Notes: a model not told the origin generated them from the sequence alone. 64,000 nt of DNA from Reticulitermes lucifugus (GCA_026260175.1 JAKCWW010000388.1:23887-87886); one strand, 5' to 3'; positions 20,829 to 34,110 are shown, counted from the stretch's first letter. Made by a program: numbers and translations.

Positions 20829-23330
20829 TAAAGTTGTCCAGTCAATTTCCTGTTACTCCATTTTGGAGGACAGGGCCTCCACGAAGCAAAGCTAAGGGAC
20901 TTACTTTCGTCAGGCCGTTTCTTCCTTTGGTTTCTGTAATATACGAATTTAAGTGCAGTGGGTTTTAACCCTTCGACATCAAGTGCCATAATTGGGCTGC
21001 TATTTGTACACCTAAGCACTGACCTGTTTACACTGTTGTTCGTTGTCATGGGAAGAACATTTTCTTCCTTATGCAGTGCATGGTTACACCACAGTTCCTC
21101 GGTCACAGTTGCCTCGTTTGTGATAATGTGGTAATACGAATAATAATACGAATTAGGTGGAACTAAATAACAGAGTCTGTGGTGAAATATGACCGAAGTA
21201 ATAAAACGCTTCGACGCAGATATTGAGAAATTTATACTGCTATCGGTTTTTGTTATTTAATATGTTCAATCAATTTGTTCAATCGTGCCTGAAAACACGT
21301 TTATTGGAAAAACTGATTGGAAGCGGGGTCAGATCGGTTACATGTTAAAAAGAGTATATAGACCGACTGCAGCAATAATTGAGAGCAGCGTGTTCTATAT
21401 CTTGTTATCCATTTTTGTCTTTGGTTTCCTTGTTTTATAATATACGTGTATATGACACCATTACCATTAAGCCAGACAAACTGACAGACTTTCACATTAG
21501 CTGTGCAAATTCCGTACTGTACAGGCGCCTTTATACTTTCGCTGCATTCGAAAAAGGTTGCAAGCACGCGCCTAATTATATTTCTTTTAAGTGTAACTTA
21601 CTTGTTAAAGCCTTCAGTATTTTTTTTAAATCTGAGCTGATAGTTAACCTAGGAATGAGAGATGTCGGCAACCCTTATGTAAATAAAAGATAGGTGTATA
21701 TTTCTTTACTGTGATGGTATGATGTAAAACACAATTGTAAGTAAACGGCTCATAATAATACTTGCAACATTACGCACCTATTATCTCTGATGTGTCTGTC
21801 TATGCGCATGCCTCTATGTCGGTGCGAAAACTTGAAAACTGCTGAATGAGTTTTCGTAAATGTAGGTTTTCGGCAGTTTTCTTATAACCCGATAAATTCT
21901 AGTTATAGGATAATCAAAAAAAGATAACGGATATATCACGTAATACATACGTTATACCTAAACACACGTTATATCCAAAAACATTTTCCATTAAGCTCAC
22001 ACTCTTGTAAATAATTAGAAGAGTGTTATTTTTTTAATCCAACACAGGCCTCGTAAGAAATGCGTCACTGAATTTTTTTAGCTAGTTATAAGAAGCCATC
22101 AAAATTTAATCTCCAGGAATTTAGACACTTCTTTATTTTAATATGAACTACTTGATAACCGGTTACTTCCAACCTCATGAATCAAAAAAATTATACGATA
22201 TTCCAAACTGTCCGGCTTATTCTCAACATATAAAGCATAGTCTATTTCAGGTTCAAAGTCTAAAGTAAGTTTATTTTGAACCTCGCATTTGAAATTTTAT
22301 TTACAGCGTAAACAGTGTTTGCAATGTTAACTTCCATCAACCTCGCTTTAAATTTATTTCAATACAAAAAAGGATTCAAATATAAAAAACACCCTTCAAT
22401 ATGTATATCACGTTACATCTCAGGGTCACGTCGTAATATAAGCGAAATATATTCACTTTAAAATTATTGTGATCGCTCCATAAATCCCAGAAAGAAATAA
22501 GAATGCCAATTAAAAAGCTATTTGGAATCCACCTAAATACAAAAAATGTGGAAATTAAATTTTAATATATGAGTAATTAGACAGTGTTAAAATATTACAG
22601 CAAGGGATGTTTGTTCGTAATGAAAATGAACAGATTTATGTTAGCAATGTATGTTAGCAATGTAAGTTAGCAAGTTGCCAAATCGTGTGAGATGTGCTTC
22701 GTGTATGGACTAATGTTGTACATAGCACCGTCAATACGTAATTTTTTTCACGAAACGAAAAAAACATACGTATTTTTCTTCTCCACCAATTTTGTGTTTA
22801 TCTGCGTGTAGTGCGTGAACACAGTACATGTTATTAATGTAAAGTACATTTAACGATGTTCTTTTATCAATTTTCCGTTGAAGTTTTAACTTCGTACTGG
22901 TCATGAATAATCAGTATCCATATTCCAAACATAATAATAGAAAGAGAAAGACAGAAAGTGACGTGCGCAGTTCAGCGTTCGCTTTAATCAAGCTTCATTT
23001 AACGTAAATTGCCACCACCAGAAGGGCTTTCTAAAGCTATACCCTCTCACTTGTTGTATCGCGCTCACGTTCTGATTATAATTAATAAAGCATCGCTTTC
23101 CTATCTTCCTCTATTATCATCCTTCCTCCCTCGCACCCAGGGGCCTCAACAGACAAAATCAAAGCGTCATGCTGGTGGAGATATTGTCACCCAGCGCACA
23201 CTGGTCACTACAGTACAGTCTGTGGAACCAGATACATACATTAATATGCAGTATCGTAGAACAGAAATATTGCTTACACATAGTTCAGGCTACCAGTCAG
23301 CCTGCCCGCCCGTCCTTCCGTCACGCTGTC
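20829..23330. other. Unassigned stretch
   Basis: About 2.5 kb. Short direct repeats of GTTAGCAATGTA lie at 22642-22668. No coding frame has a recognisable domain. Confidence 0.5.
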
Positions 23331-23372
23331 TCCAACAACAACAACAGCGACAACAATAACAAAAACAAAAAC
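23331..23372. repeat. CAA-rich microsatellite
   Basis: An imperfect CAA/CAAAAA tract; it makes poly-Gln or poly-Asn in two overlapping frames and does not mark a gene. Confidence 0.8.
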
Positions 23373-24309
23373 GTGTAAATACAAAACTTATTTGTTTTAG
23401 AATAAATAATCCAAAATATGTGTTAATTTCGCCCTCACGTACACGGATTGGAGCCCAAATTAGGTTCTTGCCCCATTCATCCTCCCTTAAGGAAAAGAAT
23501 GCAAGCTGCTTTCTGTTTTAAATAGTAGGTATTTGTTTCTAATACTTACTGATTTTATTATTTGCAGTAAGGGAGTTTAATTTGTGTTAATTATGTTTTA
23601 TGAGTGTGGAAATCTCTATACTAAAAGGCATCTCTCAATGACAGGCAATATATGGAAACTTTATACATCATGGCCTCTTAAGAGAACTAAAAGTTCCTTG
23701 AAGTTGGAAGACTCGAGGTTCTCATGGCCGTGATTTTAAAAGTTATTTTATTGTATTATGGAATGTGACGTCATAAACACTAAAGTTGGAGATAGCACGT
23801 TCTTCCGAGACGTCGGTAGATTTATGTTAGGCTCTAGGGTACAAAAGATGCTAATGTCTGTACATAGCTTTATGTTTATTAATTCTTCATTTATGTAATC
23901 AAATTTTCAGTAAATCAAGTAATAAGCCAACAGCGGCTTATGATAAGACGAACAGTAAAAAGTGAATTGGAAATGATACTTTGGAAAGCGTACGTCGCCT
24001 AACATGGGGGATTGTCTCCGCGTTTTCCTACATAAAGTGAGAAAATTAATGAAAACCCTCGGTAAATAGGCTGTAGTCCTTCTTCAGACTGCAGTTAGAA
24101 AGCCGGGATCACCCAAATGCAAAGCAGAAATTCTGAAAAAAAAAGAACAACTGGCCCGTGTTCCAAACACTTGACGTAAAGCCAAACGACATAACCCAAC
24201 ACATAATCCTTAATATAAAATTGCAAAGTCGAGAAAACTGTAAATGACAGAAACATATCTCAACATCGGTGTTTTTGAAGAGGCAAGTCTTCTGAAACAT
24301 TAGTCCACG
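23373..24309. other. Unassigned stretch with a family F trace
   Basis: AGATAGCACGTTCTTCCGAG followed by ACGTCGGTAG (about 23792-23821) is a worn family F half. The rest is unassigned. Confidence 0.45.
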
Positions 24310-24465
24310 TAGATTGGTAAACAGTTACCGGCGTTTCGAAGAAACGTAGTGCCTTTATCTTCAGGGGGAGCATTCCGATTCTGAAAATGAAAGCTCTAGG
24401 ATCTTTCGAACCGTAGGTAACTAGGTACCGTTCGACATAGAAATAACATCCCAGAAGACTTTCAG
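24310..24465. repeat. Family F, palindromic copy
   Basis: The left half is GTAAACAGTTACCGGCGTTT, CGAAGAAACGTAGTGCC and TTATCTTCAGGG. The right half, inverted, is TTCTGAAAATGAAAG, ATCTTTCGAACCGTAGG and AACATCCCAGAAG. Confidence 0.75.
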
Positions 24466-25454
24466 TCTAAACCTTAAAAAATTTCAAGAAGAACGCAAGA
24501 GCAGATAAAATTCAGGGAATGCTTCCACAGATCTGTTAAGAGACTACCTCTTCCTTTTCCTTTACAACGGCAAACATTAACTGCGAAACTCTACTAATTT
24601 ATATTTTGCTTTGTACGTTTTCTAAAACTGACCTTTCATTCTAAGAGGAGAACGCAGACTGATGGGTATTTCGTGCAAGGAAAACGCAACTGGCTTCAAG
24701 TAGTACTAGCACTGCCGCCGATAAATCCGTCATTAATGAACAAAACCACAAGTTTTTCTTCTAAATCAAGGATTGAGTGTTATGAAACCGTTAAGATCTT
24801 TAGAATATGTCCTTTGTTCAATTTCTGGGACTTCCCATATCTCTCTCTTCTGTAATTATACATAAGTATGCAAATTTTGATAATATACTGCCTTGCAGAA
24901 AGAATTACGGAACGAGAACTTTCAGATTTTGTAGACCTGCTGTACGCCAATTATGAGTAGGGTGGTCAAATCAAGAAAGATGATAATATTCTGCATTACT
25001 ATCCCTGACTGTACATCGAGAGGCTAGGGGGAGGTTATATTTTTACTCCCGTAGGAATCCAGTTGCAGCAGCGTGGAATTCTGCTGTTGTTTTATCGATT
25101 TCCTACAACAATGCTGGAATGCTTCGTGCTGGTGTACGAGAGGTGGCCGGTCTGCTTATCTGGCGCTGTAGGGATCCCCAATCATTGAGTTGTGCTGCAC
25201 AGACAGAGGAGCTGAAAGCAGTTTGATGGATGGGTGTTATGAAACTAAATTCAAAGTAGAGTAAACTCACTTTTAATTTTGAAAGTAACCAGAAAACACA
25301 CATCATGAGTTGTCGGAAATATCGATTCCAAAGTGCTACATATAATCTTCTCCTCTTTATATTATTTTTTTATTACTCTCTCCCTCCGCTTCTTCTACAA
25401 AAACATATCTTTATTATTGTTATTCTTAGCTTACCTTTCCATATTCTTTATTTT
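24466..25454. other. Unassigned stretch
   Basis: Nothing recognised. Confidence 0.5.
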
Positions 25455-25742
25455 TCCCTTTCTTCAGTTATTCATCCGGTGTATATAGTACCTCAATGGT
25501 GCTCCATAAGTAATTCGACATATCATCATCTTCAAGTAGTGCAAAATAAGTGTTTACGGGTCATTTGTAATTCCCCGCGCCGCAAGCCCATATTCCGCTT
25601 CCACTCTTCCTTAAGTATTGACTATATACAATCACATGTCCGACAACTAGCGTCCAGGTTTATTCCAAATGCCAATCCATCCCAATCCCCTCATCGGGTC
25701 CATAGGGCAATATACACTCCACGATCTGAACACTATGTATAG
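25455..25742 (+). pseudogene. Jockey-type LINE ORF2 C-terminal end
   Basis: The frame reads HPVYIVPQWCSIS, then HLQVVQNKCLRVICNSPRR, then LSIDYIQSHVRQLASRF, and stops at 25740-25742. This is the region after the reverse-transcriptase palm in Jockey-clade LINEs (usual form Y..PVW......LQ..QNK.LR.I..AP, then a helix with the pattern L..FI......A..F). The upstream catalytic part is missing, so the copy is 5' truncated. This piece itself is open and free of stops over about 95 codons. No polyA tail is obvious. Confidence 0.75.
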
Positions 25743-26804
25743 ACGATATAAACACAAACGGCCAAAGCATATCTTGTTCTAATTAGAGAAGGTTGAAAGG
25801 TAGTGTTTTTTGTTGTTCTCAGTTTTTCACTACAACTACTGTTTCTTTGCTCACTGTACATTGCGGTCAGGGCGGATGTCCCGATTCTCGTGAAAGTACG
25901 GAAGTTGGTAATTGGTACAACTTGCTAACAGTTTTGTTCCTTGATGTATACTGATAATGTTAATAAAGCTTTTATTTAAAAAAAATAGTACCTCAGTATA
26001 TATTTTTTGCATTTTACTTGCACGTGTTTTAAACAAAAGTCTTTGTCGATTTTGTAATACTACTGATTTGTTTTCTGGATGTTCCGGGTCCATATCTCGG
26101 CCCACACACCTTCTAGCCTGGCTGAATGAAAATATTTATGTGCTTTGCCTCACTTCCTCCTCAAAATCGACCGGTATGCTGTACTTGATTACACCTACTC
26201 GACTTTTTCTTATTTACCGATTCTAAGCATTCAGTTGGCCTCACGTCACTGCCACTAGTGACCAAAACTACAAATTCTTCTTCTTCGAAATCAAAACTTG
26301 AATCTTATAAACTTGGCCATCCATTCCCAGAGTGGTCTTTCAGTCTACGGCAAGGCCTTCCCATATCCAGCTCCTGGGATTATTCATAAATACGTTTATT
26401 TGGTAATCTACTGCCTCGTATCTTATATTTTTATGCTGTTCCCAATTTAATTGTTGTTACTTTATTTTCTTTAACATATTCTCATTTTGCAACAGATTTT
26501 GTTTCTACCACGACATTGCAAGGTATGAATATTTCTAGTAGGGTTTATAAGTCAACTTTTTTTTTGAACACTTATCTGTGAATTTCTCAGTATGATACTC
26601 TCATGCTCACATTACGAGTATATTAGAATGTGAATGTTGAGTGAAAATTCAGGCCTTCTTGGATGTTACTGTGTGTCCTGGGCGAATACTTCTCGAAGCT
26701 TCGAAGGATCGTGATGCCTTCCTCTGTTCACTGTTACAGTCAGACTCTTTGACTCTGTATATGAGGTCACTACGACCTTTGCAATGGTGCGGTACCACTT
26801 GTCC
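25743..26804. other. Unassigned stretch
   Basis: Short frames only. Confidence 0.5.
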
Positions 26805-26885
26805 AAAAACACACCGCCACATCCCAGAAGACGTGAGGCTTCAGCAACGCTGCTGCGAGAACCTCAAATCTTCAACGTTCATTGA
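26805..26885 (-). repeat. Family F half element
   Basis: CACCGCCACATCCCAGAAGA followed by the outer tail AACGCTGCTGCGAGAACCTC, the minus-orientation end. Confidence 0.65.
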
Positions 26886-27351
26886 TCACAAATTCTGACA
26901 CATCGTATTTCCACCTCTCCATCAATGTTCACGTTAGCCCTCATATTCTACCTCCATTGTACGTGAACTATGTCGTCCCCAGCAGCCTGCCGAGGCACAC
27001 AGCATTTCCGTTGCTTTCACAAAATCCATCGAAAGTTCCATCTGTTTTTATTATCTTTTGCACGATTGATTACAGGATTTACGTATTGCGTCATTCTCTG
27101 TTTGAACTACGCGGATGGAATCAGCAGTTCTGCTCAGAATTCAGAGGGTGTAACGTAAATAAATAAATAAATGGTTTATCGCCATTCAGTTGTTCAAACC
27201 ATAAACAATACGAATCTTATATGAAAAGCGTGCATAGCTACAGCTTTAACCTAATGGCACAGAAATTTTTAGACAAAAACTTACACTTTTAAAGCAAATC
27301 TCAAGAGAGAAGATCACTTGTAAAGTCTAGGTGTGTATAAAATGATTTATA
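26886..27351. other. Unassigned stretch
   Basis: A short AAAT run lies at 27156-27172. No gene. Confidence 0.5.
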
Positions 27352-27610
27352 TTTTTCCCCCCGTCGCGCAACATCCCCTAGTGGGCCAGGATCTCCTCAT
27401 TATCGAGGCTTCACAATCACACTCAGACACACTACACACTCGGTAGGACTTCTGGACGAGTGATCAGCCCGATGCAGAGACCTCTATCTGACAACACAGT
27501 GCTCTCACAAGAGACAGACACGCATGCCCCCGGTGGGATTCGAACCCGCAATACCAGCAAGCGAGCGGCCGCAGATCCACGCCTTAGACAGCGCGGCCAC
27601 TGGGATCGGC
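27352..27610 (-). mobile_element. SINE family A
   Basis: Full family order in reverse: GTGGGCCAGGATCTCCTCAT, ATCACACTCAGACACACTAC, ACACTCGGTAGGACTTC, ACCTCTATCTGACAACAC, GGTGGGATTCGAACCCGC (B box), CGCGGCCACTGGGATCGGC. The tail has become C-rich (TTTTTCCCCCCG). The flanks carry GATTTATA and GATTATTTATA, a possible but imperfect target duplication. Confidence 0.85.
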
Positions 27611-28652
27611 GAGATTATTTATACAGGCCTATATAATCGACTGTGTGTGTCGTTCTCTCGCCGTATCCGTGGACACAAGTGCTACGTAGTTTTACAGATG
27701 GCAGCTCTGTGCTAGAAATTGCGCCATATGAAACATAAACATGTAACTTAATTTACTGTTTTAACGTCAAAGGGAGGGAAACAGATGGATAGGCTAATAA
27801 GGAGAAGGGAAAGAGTAAACAATGAAGACGCGAAAGGTATTATGCCTCGTGGAATTTAAACCACTAATATAGTAGCCGACACGAGTCTGTTTGCTTGGCG
27901 TCTGGAGTGGAACTGTTTGCGTCGAGAAGTAGTTTCCGCTGGGAGATGGCGTTCGGTTACTTCCACACCTCAAAATGTAAGTTTCGAAAACCCTGCTTAT
28001 CTCGTGGACTCAAACAATGGTGTGCCCAGTCAGATGCTCTTAGATACGGCAATATTTATCTTACCTGCAATGGCATGCAACGAAGGTCAAACTCGCAGAT
28101 TCGAGCCGAATACCATACTTTATTAACTTCATGTGTATCAGCTCCATTGTTCGAACTCTTACCGCACTGTATGAAACACATTGTAATCGTGTTTGTGCAC
28201 ACTTTTGGTTCCCATGCTGCAGATAATCAACCCGTCCCCTCACTCTGAAATATTCATCAAGTAGTCGTGCGATATAAACAGTGCCCCCGTCTCATGTGTA
28301 ACACATGGTACATGTACAAATATGTTACAGTTCCCGTAAAACAATATTATACATCATGTCACAAATGTATGCACGTATATTGTTTTAGACTGCCAACGGC
28401 TACCGTTTATTGGACATGGGAATCATGTTATTCGTACGTGTAATCTAATATATGAAATGTGTATGTGTGTGTGTGCGTGAGAGAGAAAGAGAGAGTTTTC
28501 TGTTCCCTTCCGCGGAAATAGCATTGTGAATGTTATGAAAATTACTCTGTACTCTTACCAGTATGCAAACTGTTAAAGCGATGTGCAAGTACTGCGATAG
28601 ACTTTTTGGTTGCGATTTTAATAGTCAGGAACAACTTTTCTTTTAAATTACG
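27611..28652. other. Unassigned stretch with a GT/GA microsatellite
   Basis: GTGT then GAGAGAAAGAGAGAG at 28461-28496. The 117-codon frame at 27895-28248 has no recognisable domain. Confidence 0.5.
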
Positions 28653-28969
28653 TTTTTTTCTCACGGTTCGACAGCCCCAGTGGGCCAAGGCCTCCTCATT
28701 GTGGAGGTTCCGCAATCACACTCAGACACACCACACTCAGACACATCACACTCAGACACGTCACACTCAGACACATCACACTCAGACACACCACACTCAG
28801 TAGGACTCCTCTGGACGAGTGATCGACCCATCGCGAAGACCTCTACATAACAACACACAACACTCACAAGACACAGACATCCATGTCCACGGCGAGATTC
28901 GAACCCACAATCCCAGCAAGCGAGCGGCCGCAGACCCACGCCTTAGAAGGCGCGGCCACCGGAATCGGC
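28653..28969 (-). mobile_element. SINE family A with perfect target duplication and inner minisatellite
   Basis: The element is flanked by an exact 11-bp repeat TTTAAATTACG (28642-28652 and 28970-28980), so both ends are fixed: an A tract at the 3' end and GCCGATTCCGGTGGCCGCGC at the tRNA head. The B box is GGTTCGAATC. The A-box region, GGTGGCCGCGCCTTCTAAGG, fits class II tRNA. It is longer than other copies because of the 15-bp array at 28717-28791. Confidence 0.95.
28717..28791. repeat. 15-bp minisatellite inside SINE A
   Basis: Five tandem units of CACACTCAGACACAY with small variants, then a partial unit that joins the normal SINE sequence CACACTCAGTAGG. Other SINE A copies have a single unit here. 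Confidence 0.95.
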
Positions 28970-28980
28970 TTTAAATTACG

Positions 28981-29659
28981 TTAGTCCACATTAATTCCAT
29001 AATTAAATAATATTTCTTCTTTACAGATTAGCTACAATGTGCTTTGATACTGACGAAGAGAGCAACCACATCTTGGGCAAACTTACAATATATGTATTTT
29101 AATTCTACTCGTACCGTACTGTGGTGTAGGCTTAATACGAACTCAGCTTTATGAAATCTACAAATAATTCAACAGATTTAAGGAAAAGTTAATTCGCTTT
29201 AGTAACAGTGACTGAAAATCTCAGCTCAAGTAGTAATACGTTGATCCTATTTAAATTTATTTTCTAAAATTTCACTTTGCACAAGCCTACGTCGTTTTCC
29301 ATCCAGCAAAATTCTATGAATAGATGTTTAACCTATGTGACTTTTCCTATGGATATATCTCTCAGGGATAAAATGTCCAACGCTAAGACTCACAAGTGAT
29401 GATTTGTAAGTGATAATACCACAAGAGATATTTTCAATCTCCACGGAAACGGTGGGTGGATAAAGAAATGTTTTACGTGATAATAAAGACACCGAAATCG
29501 TTGAAATCTCAGATGTTGACATATACGACAGAAGGCTCTAGTGTTCACAGTCATGTGATTAGAAGCATGAGGATACAAGGAGAATTCCGCAGTAATTCAG
29601 TATTGTAAACTGCCTGGAAAATTGGTCTTGCTTAGAAGTCAGAGGAAAAACAGGCTTTT
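28981..29659. other. Unassigned stretch
   Basis: Nothing recognised. Confidence 0.5.
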
Positions 29660-30640
29660 TGTGGGCACGGAATGTGTCAGCACCTACAGCCATCAATAGC
29701 TCAAGAAAGTGTACGGTAATGAGGTGTTGTCAAGGCAAAAATTTTCGAAATGTTGACGCACGTCTGCTCCTGAAGGACGGCAATCGAAGTTGATGACGAA
29801 GCTCCTCGACTACAGAAGTCAACACTGCACACATCGAGGAACTCCTTAAGATGGACAATGGCCTAACTGTGCGTCGCATGGCGTGTGACCTTGGTTTATC
29901 CTGCGGCCCTGTAAAGCATAACGTGGTGAATGTATTAAAAAGAGTACCGTAAGCGCCGTGACAGACGGGTACCTCGTGCGTTAACTGACGACAGCAAAGC
30001 AGCAAGAATGATGGCCTGTCTCAGTGTCCTGCAAAGTTATGCAGTAGAGGGAAACACTGTCTGCTTCGAGTCGTTACCGTTGATGAGACATGGATCGATC
30101 ATTTCACTCCCGCCAGTTAACGATCAACCATGGGAAGAAGTTTAAAGTAATACAGTCTGCTGGCCAAGTTATGGCCACGGTCTTCTGATACTCGGAGGGC
30201 GTGTTACCATTGGACTTCCTAGAACATGGACCCACAGTTACGCCGAAATATTGCGCCACGCTAAAAAGCTTGCGAGAGACCATTAGCAGAAAACGGTCCC
30301 AGTCTTCTTATGTACGATGTGATTCCCCTCCAGATGATGTCCAACTGCACACGGCACAGAAAACTCGAAACATGGTGCTAAATTTCGTTGTAAAAATTTT
30401 CGACCATCACCCATACAGTCCGGATTTGGCACCCAGCGATTTTCATCTCCTTCTCGCCTTGAATGAGCACTTGTCAGGATACATTTTCACCTAAGATGAA
30501 GACGTCAAGTGTGCTACGTCACAGAGCTTCACTTAGCTGTCGTAAAAAAGACATACATTCCATGCGTCCCGGATGGACAAACTTATCACGCGCTGTGGTA
30601 AGTGCCTCAACGCCGGTAAGGAGGACTATGCTGAAAAATC
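29660..30640 (+). pseudogene. mariner transposase relic (DD34D type)
   Basis: Most of a mariner transposase can be followed in order, with frame changes. LKKVYGNEVLSRQKFSK (about 29703) and LLKMDNGLTVRRMACDLGLS with VKHNVV (about 29845-29925) form the N-terminal HTH part. RVPRALTDDSKAARMMACLS follows near 29967. VTVDETWIDHFTP (30073-30111) holds the first catalytic Asp, and KVIQSAGQVMATVF the core. EGVLPLDFLEHGPTV, YCATLKSLRETISRKR and DDVQLHTA (second Asp, usual form DNARPHTA) come next. HPYSPDLAPSDFHL (30408-30449) holds the third Asp. The C-terminal MDKLITRCGKCLNAGKEDYAEK-like stretch (too decayed to place exactly) ends about 30640. The second-to-third Asp gap is one residue short of 34 because one Pro is missing. 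Several frameshifts and stops show it is inactive. The inverted ends were not found. Confidence 0.9.
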
Positions 30641-33499
30641 GCCTACCAATGACACTTTTATTGTGCATTGTCAGTTTCCTCTATTGGACCTTGCCTTTGA
30701 TTTGTGGGTACTATAAACTTAATTTCTGTTCCACTTTCTTATATTTAACTTTCTAAACAACGTCCCACATTTTGCTGCGAACTGAACGTGGAATACCTGA
30801 TAATATGATGAAATTTACCGCACTCTTACTAGTAATACGTTAGACAGCTGTTAAAGGGATATACACGTATAACAATGGAGGTTTTTTATATAATTCGAAT
30901 CCAGTTTCAAATACATTTTTCAAAACACAAGTGAATGGATTTATTGATCTGTGTTTTATTCTTACTTTAACCTTTTAGGTAGATTTTAGTTACTATATTC
31001 CGTGCTACTGACAAGGATATCAAAGACATCCCGGACGAAGAACAGGTATTTCTGATTTATAAAACGATAAGAATTTAATGTTTGCAGCGTCTGGAATGAG
31101 CTCACGTTCGAGACTCACTGGTGGTCTACGCAGATTTCATTCTTCTCACTTTAACACTTCGTAGCACACTGATGGTTTTGCTTGGGATTTGAACTGGGAT
31201 GCTCGGGTACAGCTTGTGTCTTCATCTATTGCCCTCATTCACTGAACAATTAAAATAAAATAAAGTAATGTGCTAAAATGTTCTTGTTTTATATCCCTTC
31301 TGTGACGAAGTATCGACGCTGTGTTCTGAGTTGCTGCCAGCATTATTGTACAGAATGTTACGAATAAGGTGTGCCAAACTTGAGGATGTTAGGTTATGTA
31401 TGAGGCATTGTGAGAGAAAAATTATCCCACATCTATCTTGGTTATTCTTGAAGATGGAACTGTCATCTTTTTACAAATCATAGAGGACCATTAGTTGAAT
31501 GATTCGCTACACATAACTCAATTTAGTTCAAAGTGGCAGTTAGTCCCTTTTTACAAAAAGGGGCCATATTCGCAATTTTGTAGGCATTCTTGAAGGCGCT
31601 GCTCTAACTTACTAGCTTGGCTGTCCCATAGTTCACAGGAACCAGTCCCATTCAAATTGTTTAGCCGTACGATAGAACCACACGACCTGTTTCCTCCGAT
31701 AAAACAGTGGTACAATACTGCTCGTCAGGACACGCATCAGCGATTCTACTGTTCGAATTTTCTACTACTTTCTCCTAATTCAGCATCTCTCTTTTCACGC
31801 ACTGTTGGAAAATTGCTTAGTATATGAAGATACGTAGTGCTTGCATTCACAATAGTATATTCGGAAGGGGGATTAACTGAGCTCGCATTAACATCATAGT
31901 AGGTTATCTGACACAACATTACATTCTTCGCTTTGACATATGTAGGCCTATACCAATTTTATTTGAAAACTATTCTATGCTTTAGAAAAGTGAAATTTAC
32001 TGACAGCCTCGATTGTATGGTGCTAAGTAGTTTGCATTTTAGTTGAACATAAATATAAATTTATATAAATTATTACAAGATATTTGAAAGCCCAATGGTA
32101 AAGATGTATACCAGCTACTGTAACCTTAAGAAGCTCTGCCTTTTGCCAAACAGTGTATTTATTATATTTCCTATAATTTGTATAATAAATTTGTGTTGTT
32201 TCACTACTAAACATTAACTTTTATTGTTTATAATAGAATCAAACTATGTTCTCTGTGAAGTACGAACTTGTCTTTATGTGTAATGTAGATGAACTCTAAT
32301 TTTTGAAGGGTTTAATATCTAAGCAAAAGTATATTGCAATGTATTTTCAATATTAGTCACAGGTTAGAATCCAACCTACGACTTGTTCCGAGTTCATAAT
32401 GTGACTCAATGACTTGATTTCATCTTGCACTGATCTGCAGTTTCACACGTCTATTATAATTATAATAATTATTAGTATATCTTGTTTTTGTGGAGAAACT
32501 AACACCTACCGACAGATGCAGTATACTTTAATTATATTGGGTACGGCTAGTTATCGCCATCACGAGGAAAGCTGCTAAAAATGTTCGCACATCCGCCATC
32601 TTGTTATTTTATATTTTATAAAAATATTAGTTTGCAAAAGTTTAAAATTTTTCCAAGGTCTAATAACCTATAGCATTACAGTATCCAAAAGTGGCGCTAG
32701 TGTCGCTTCCACCTTACACGTTTGTGCGTCCACCGTATTGTTATTATTAGGTGCAGGAATTTAAAGTACGGCTTTGGGATAGACATTACTGGGACATTGT
32801 TTGTGTAAAGTTACGTGAATATTGGTCATGTGGTTCGAAAACGGAAAAACCGTACACACAAACAAAACACATAGAGAGACCGGTGATTACAAAAGGGTAA
32901 TTTATGTCCTTTAGGAAGGAAAATATGTTGGTAATATGGACGGTGATCACCTGTGAAACAGTCCTCACAGGGATGTGCATGGGTTTCAGGAAGTATTTCA
33001 GATTTTACTGAGCTGAAATTTATCATAAAAAGACAATTGCTTTTAAACAGGTATATCTGAGAGTGAAGGAATTACAGGATTTGTAAACCAAAAACATTTT
33101 TCAGTGAAGTTAACAAAGTCAAAACAGTGAGGATTCAGAAGGGTGGCCAAAACACTGTCTAGGACATATTAAAAATCGATTCCACTTAGGGGGGCAATAT
33201 CGATCAGAAAAAACTAAGTGTCCGCTTCAATTTTACTAACATCTTTAGAGTAAGTATTTGCGTAACCTCAGTGATTAATATCTTACGTCAAATGTTGCTA
33301 AAGTTTTTGAAGACATTTTATACTTTTCAAATAAAATCTATGACAATTCACAACAATACTTGAATGTGTTTACTGTTACCTATCGGAGTCCTTTGAAAGC
33401 GTGAGTAGTTGATTAAGAAGCACTAAAGAAACTAAACTTTCCGTTTAAAATACGAAGACCTAAAGGTGGTGGATATGAAGTATAAATACCCTCTTGTTG
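30641..33499. other. Unassigned stretch
   Basis: About 2.9 kb of AT-rich DNA. GGGATTTGAACTGGGATGC at 31187-31205 looks like a reversed tRNA B box, but no SINE body is recognisable. No other feature. Confidence 0.45.
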
Positions 33500-33590
33500 T
33501 AGATGACACCGTGAGGTCTGTTACAAATATGACGATATTTCGAAGAAAAGTATTGTTTCCATCTTCAGGTTAGAATAGTGACATGAAACC
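33500..33590 (+). repeat. Family F half element, worn
   Basis: CGATATTTCGAAGAAAAGTA followed by TTTCCATCTTCAGG matches the family F left-half core. Confidence 0.55.
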
Positions 33591-34110
33591 AGTATCTCCG
33601 AAATGTCAATAAGTCTCTACTAGATTCCAACGCACTGCACTTCAGAGGATTGTAATTTCAAGTTTTCCGTCTACTCCCTAGCATTTCGACTTGCACATTT
33701 TCCCGAACTCTAGCGCATGCAGTTGCGGTTTCCTTGCCTGGGGGACGTGTAATTTGAGTCCCTGTACTAATTACCTGTAGGAGATACGACATTCAGTGTT
33801 TTCAGCCCCCAGTGGCTGGCTCTTGTGATCGTGGTAATGGTCGTCGGGGTTCCATAAAATCCTACTTGAGTGAGTATTAAACTGACACACGTTAGACAGT
33901 TTTTACGAAAGCTCAGGTAAAAGAAAAACAAGAGAGGTAATGTACGTATAACGTAACACTGAGGCGCCTTCGCCTGACCATTGTTGCGGTCCGTAAGCTA
34001 TACGTTTTACTCATTCTGAGTGTGTGTTTGTAGCCTTAGTTTCCAACTATATTTTCATCTGTGGCCTGGCATGTCCGGCTGTACCATATTTTTCCACATT
34101 ATCTAATAAG

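Noticed and set aside
23009-23359. Poly-Gln protein end
   Set aside because: The Gln run is a CAA microsatellite also read in another frame; no other coding evidence.
28717-28791. CRISPR-like direct repeats
   Set aside because: The units are contiguous without spacers and lie inside a SINE of an animal genome.
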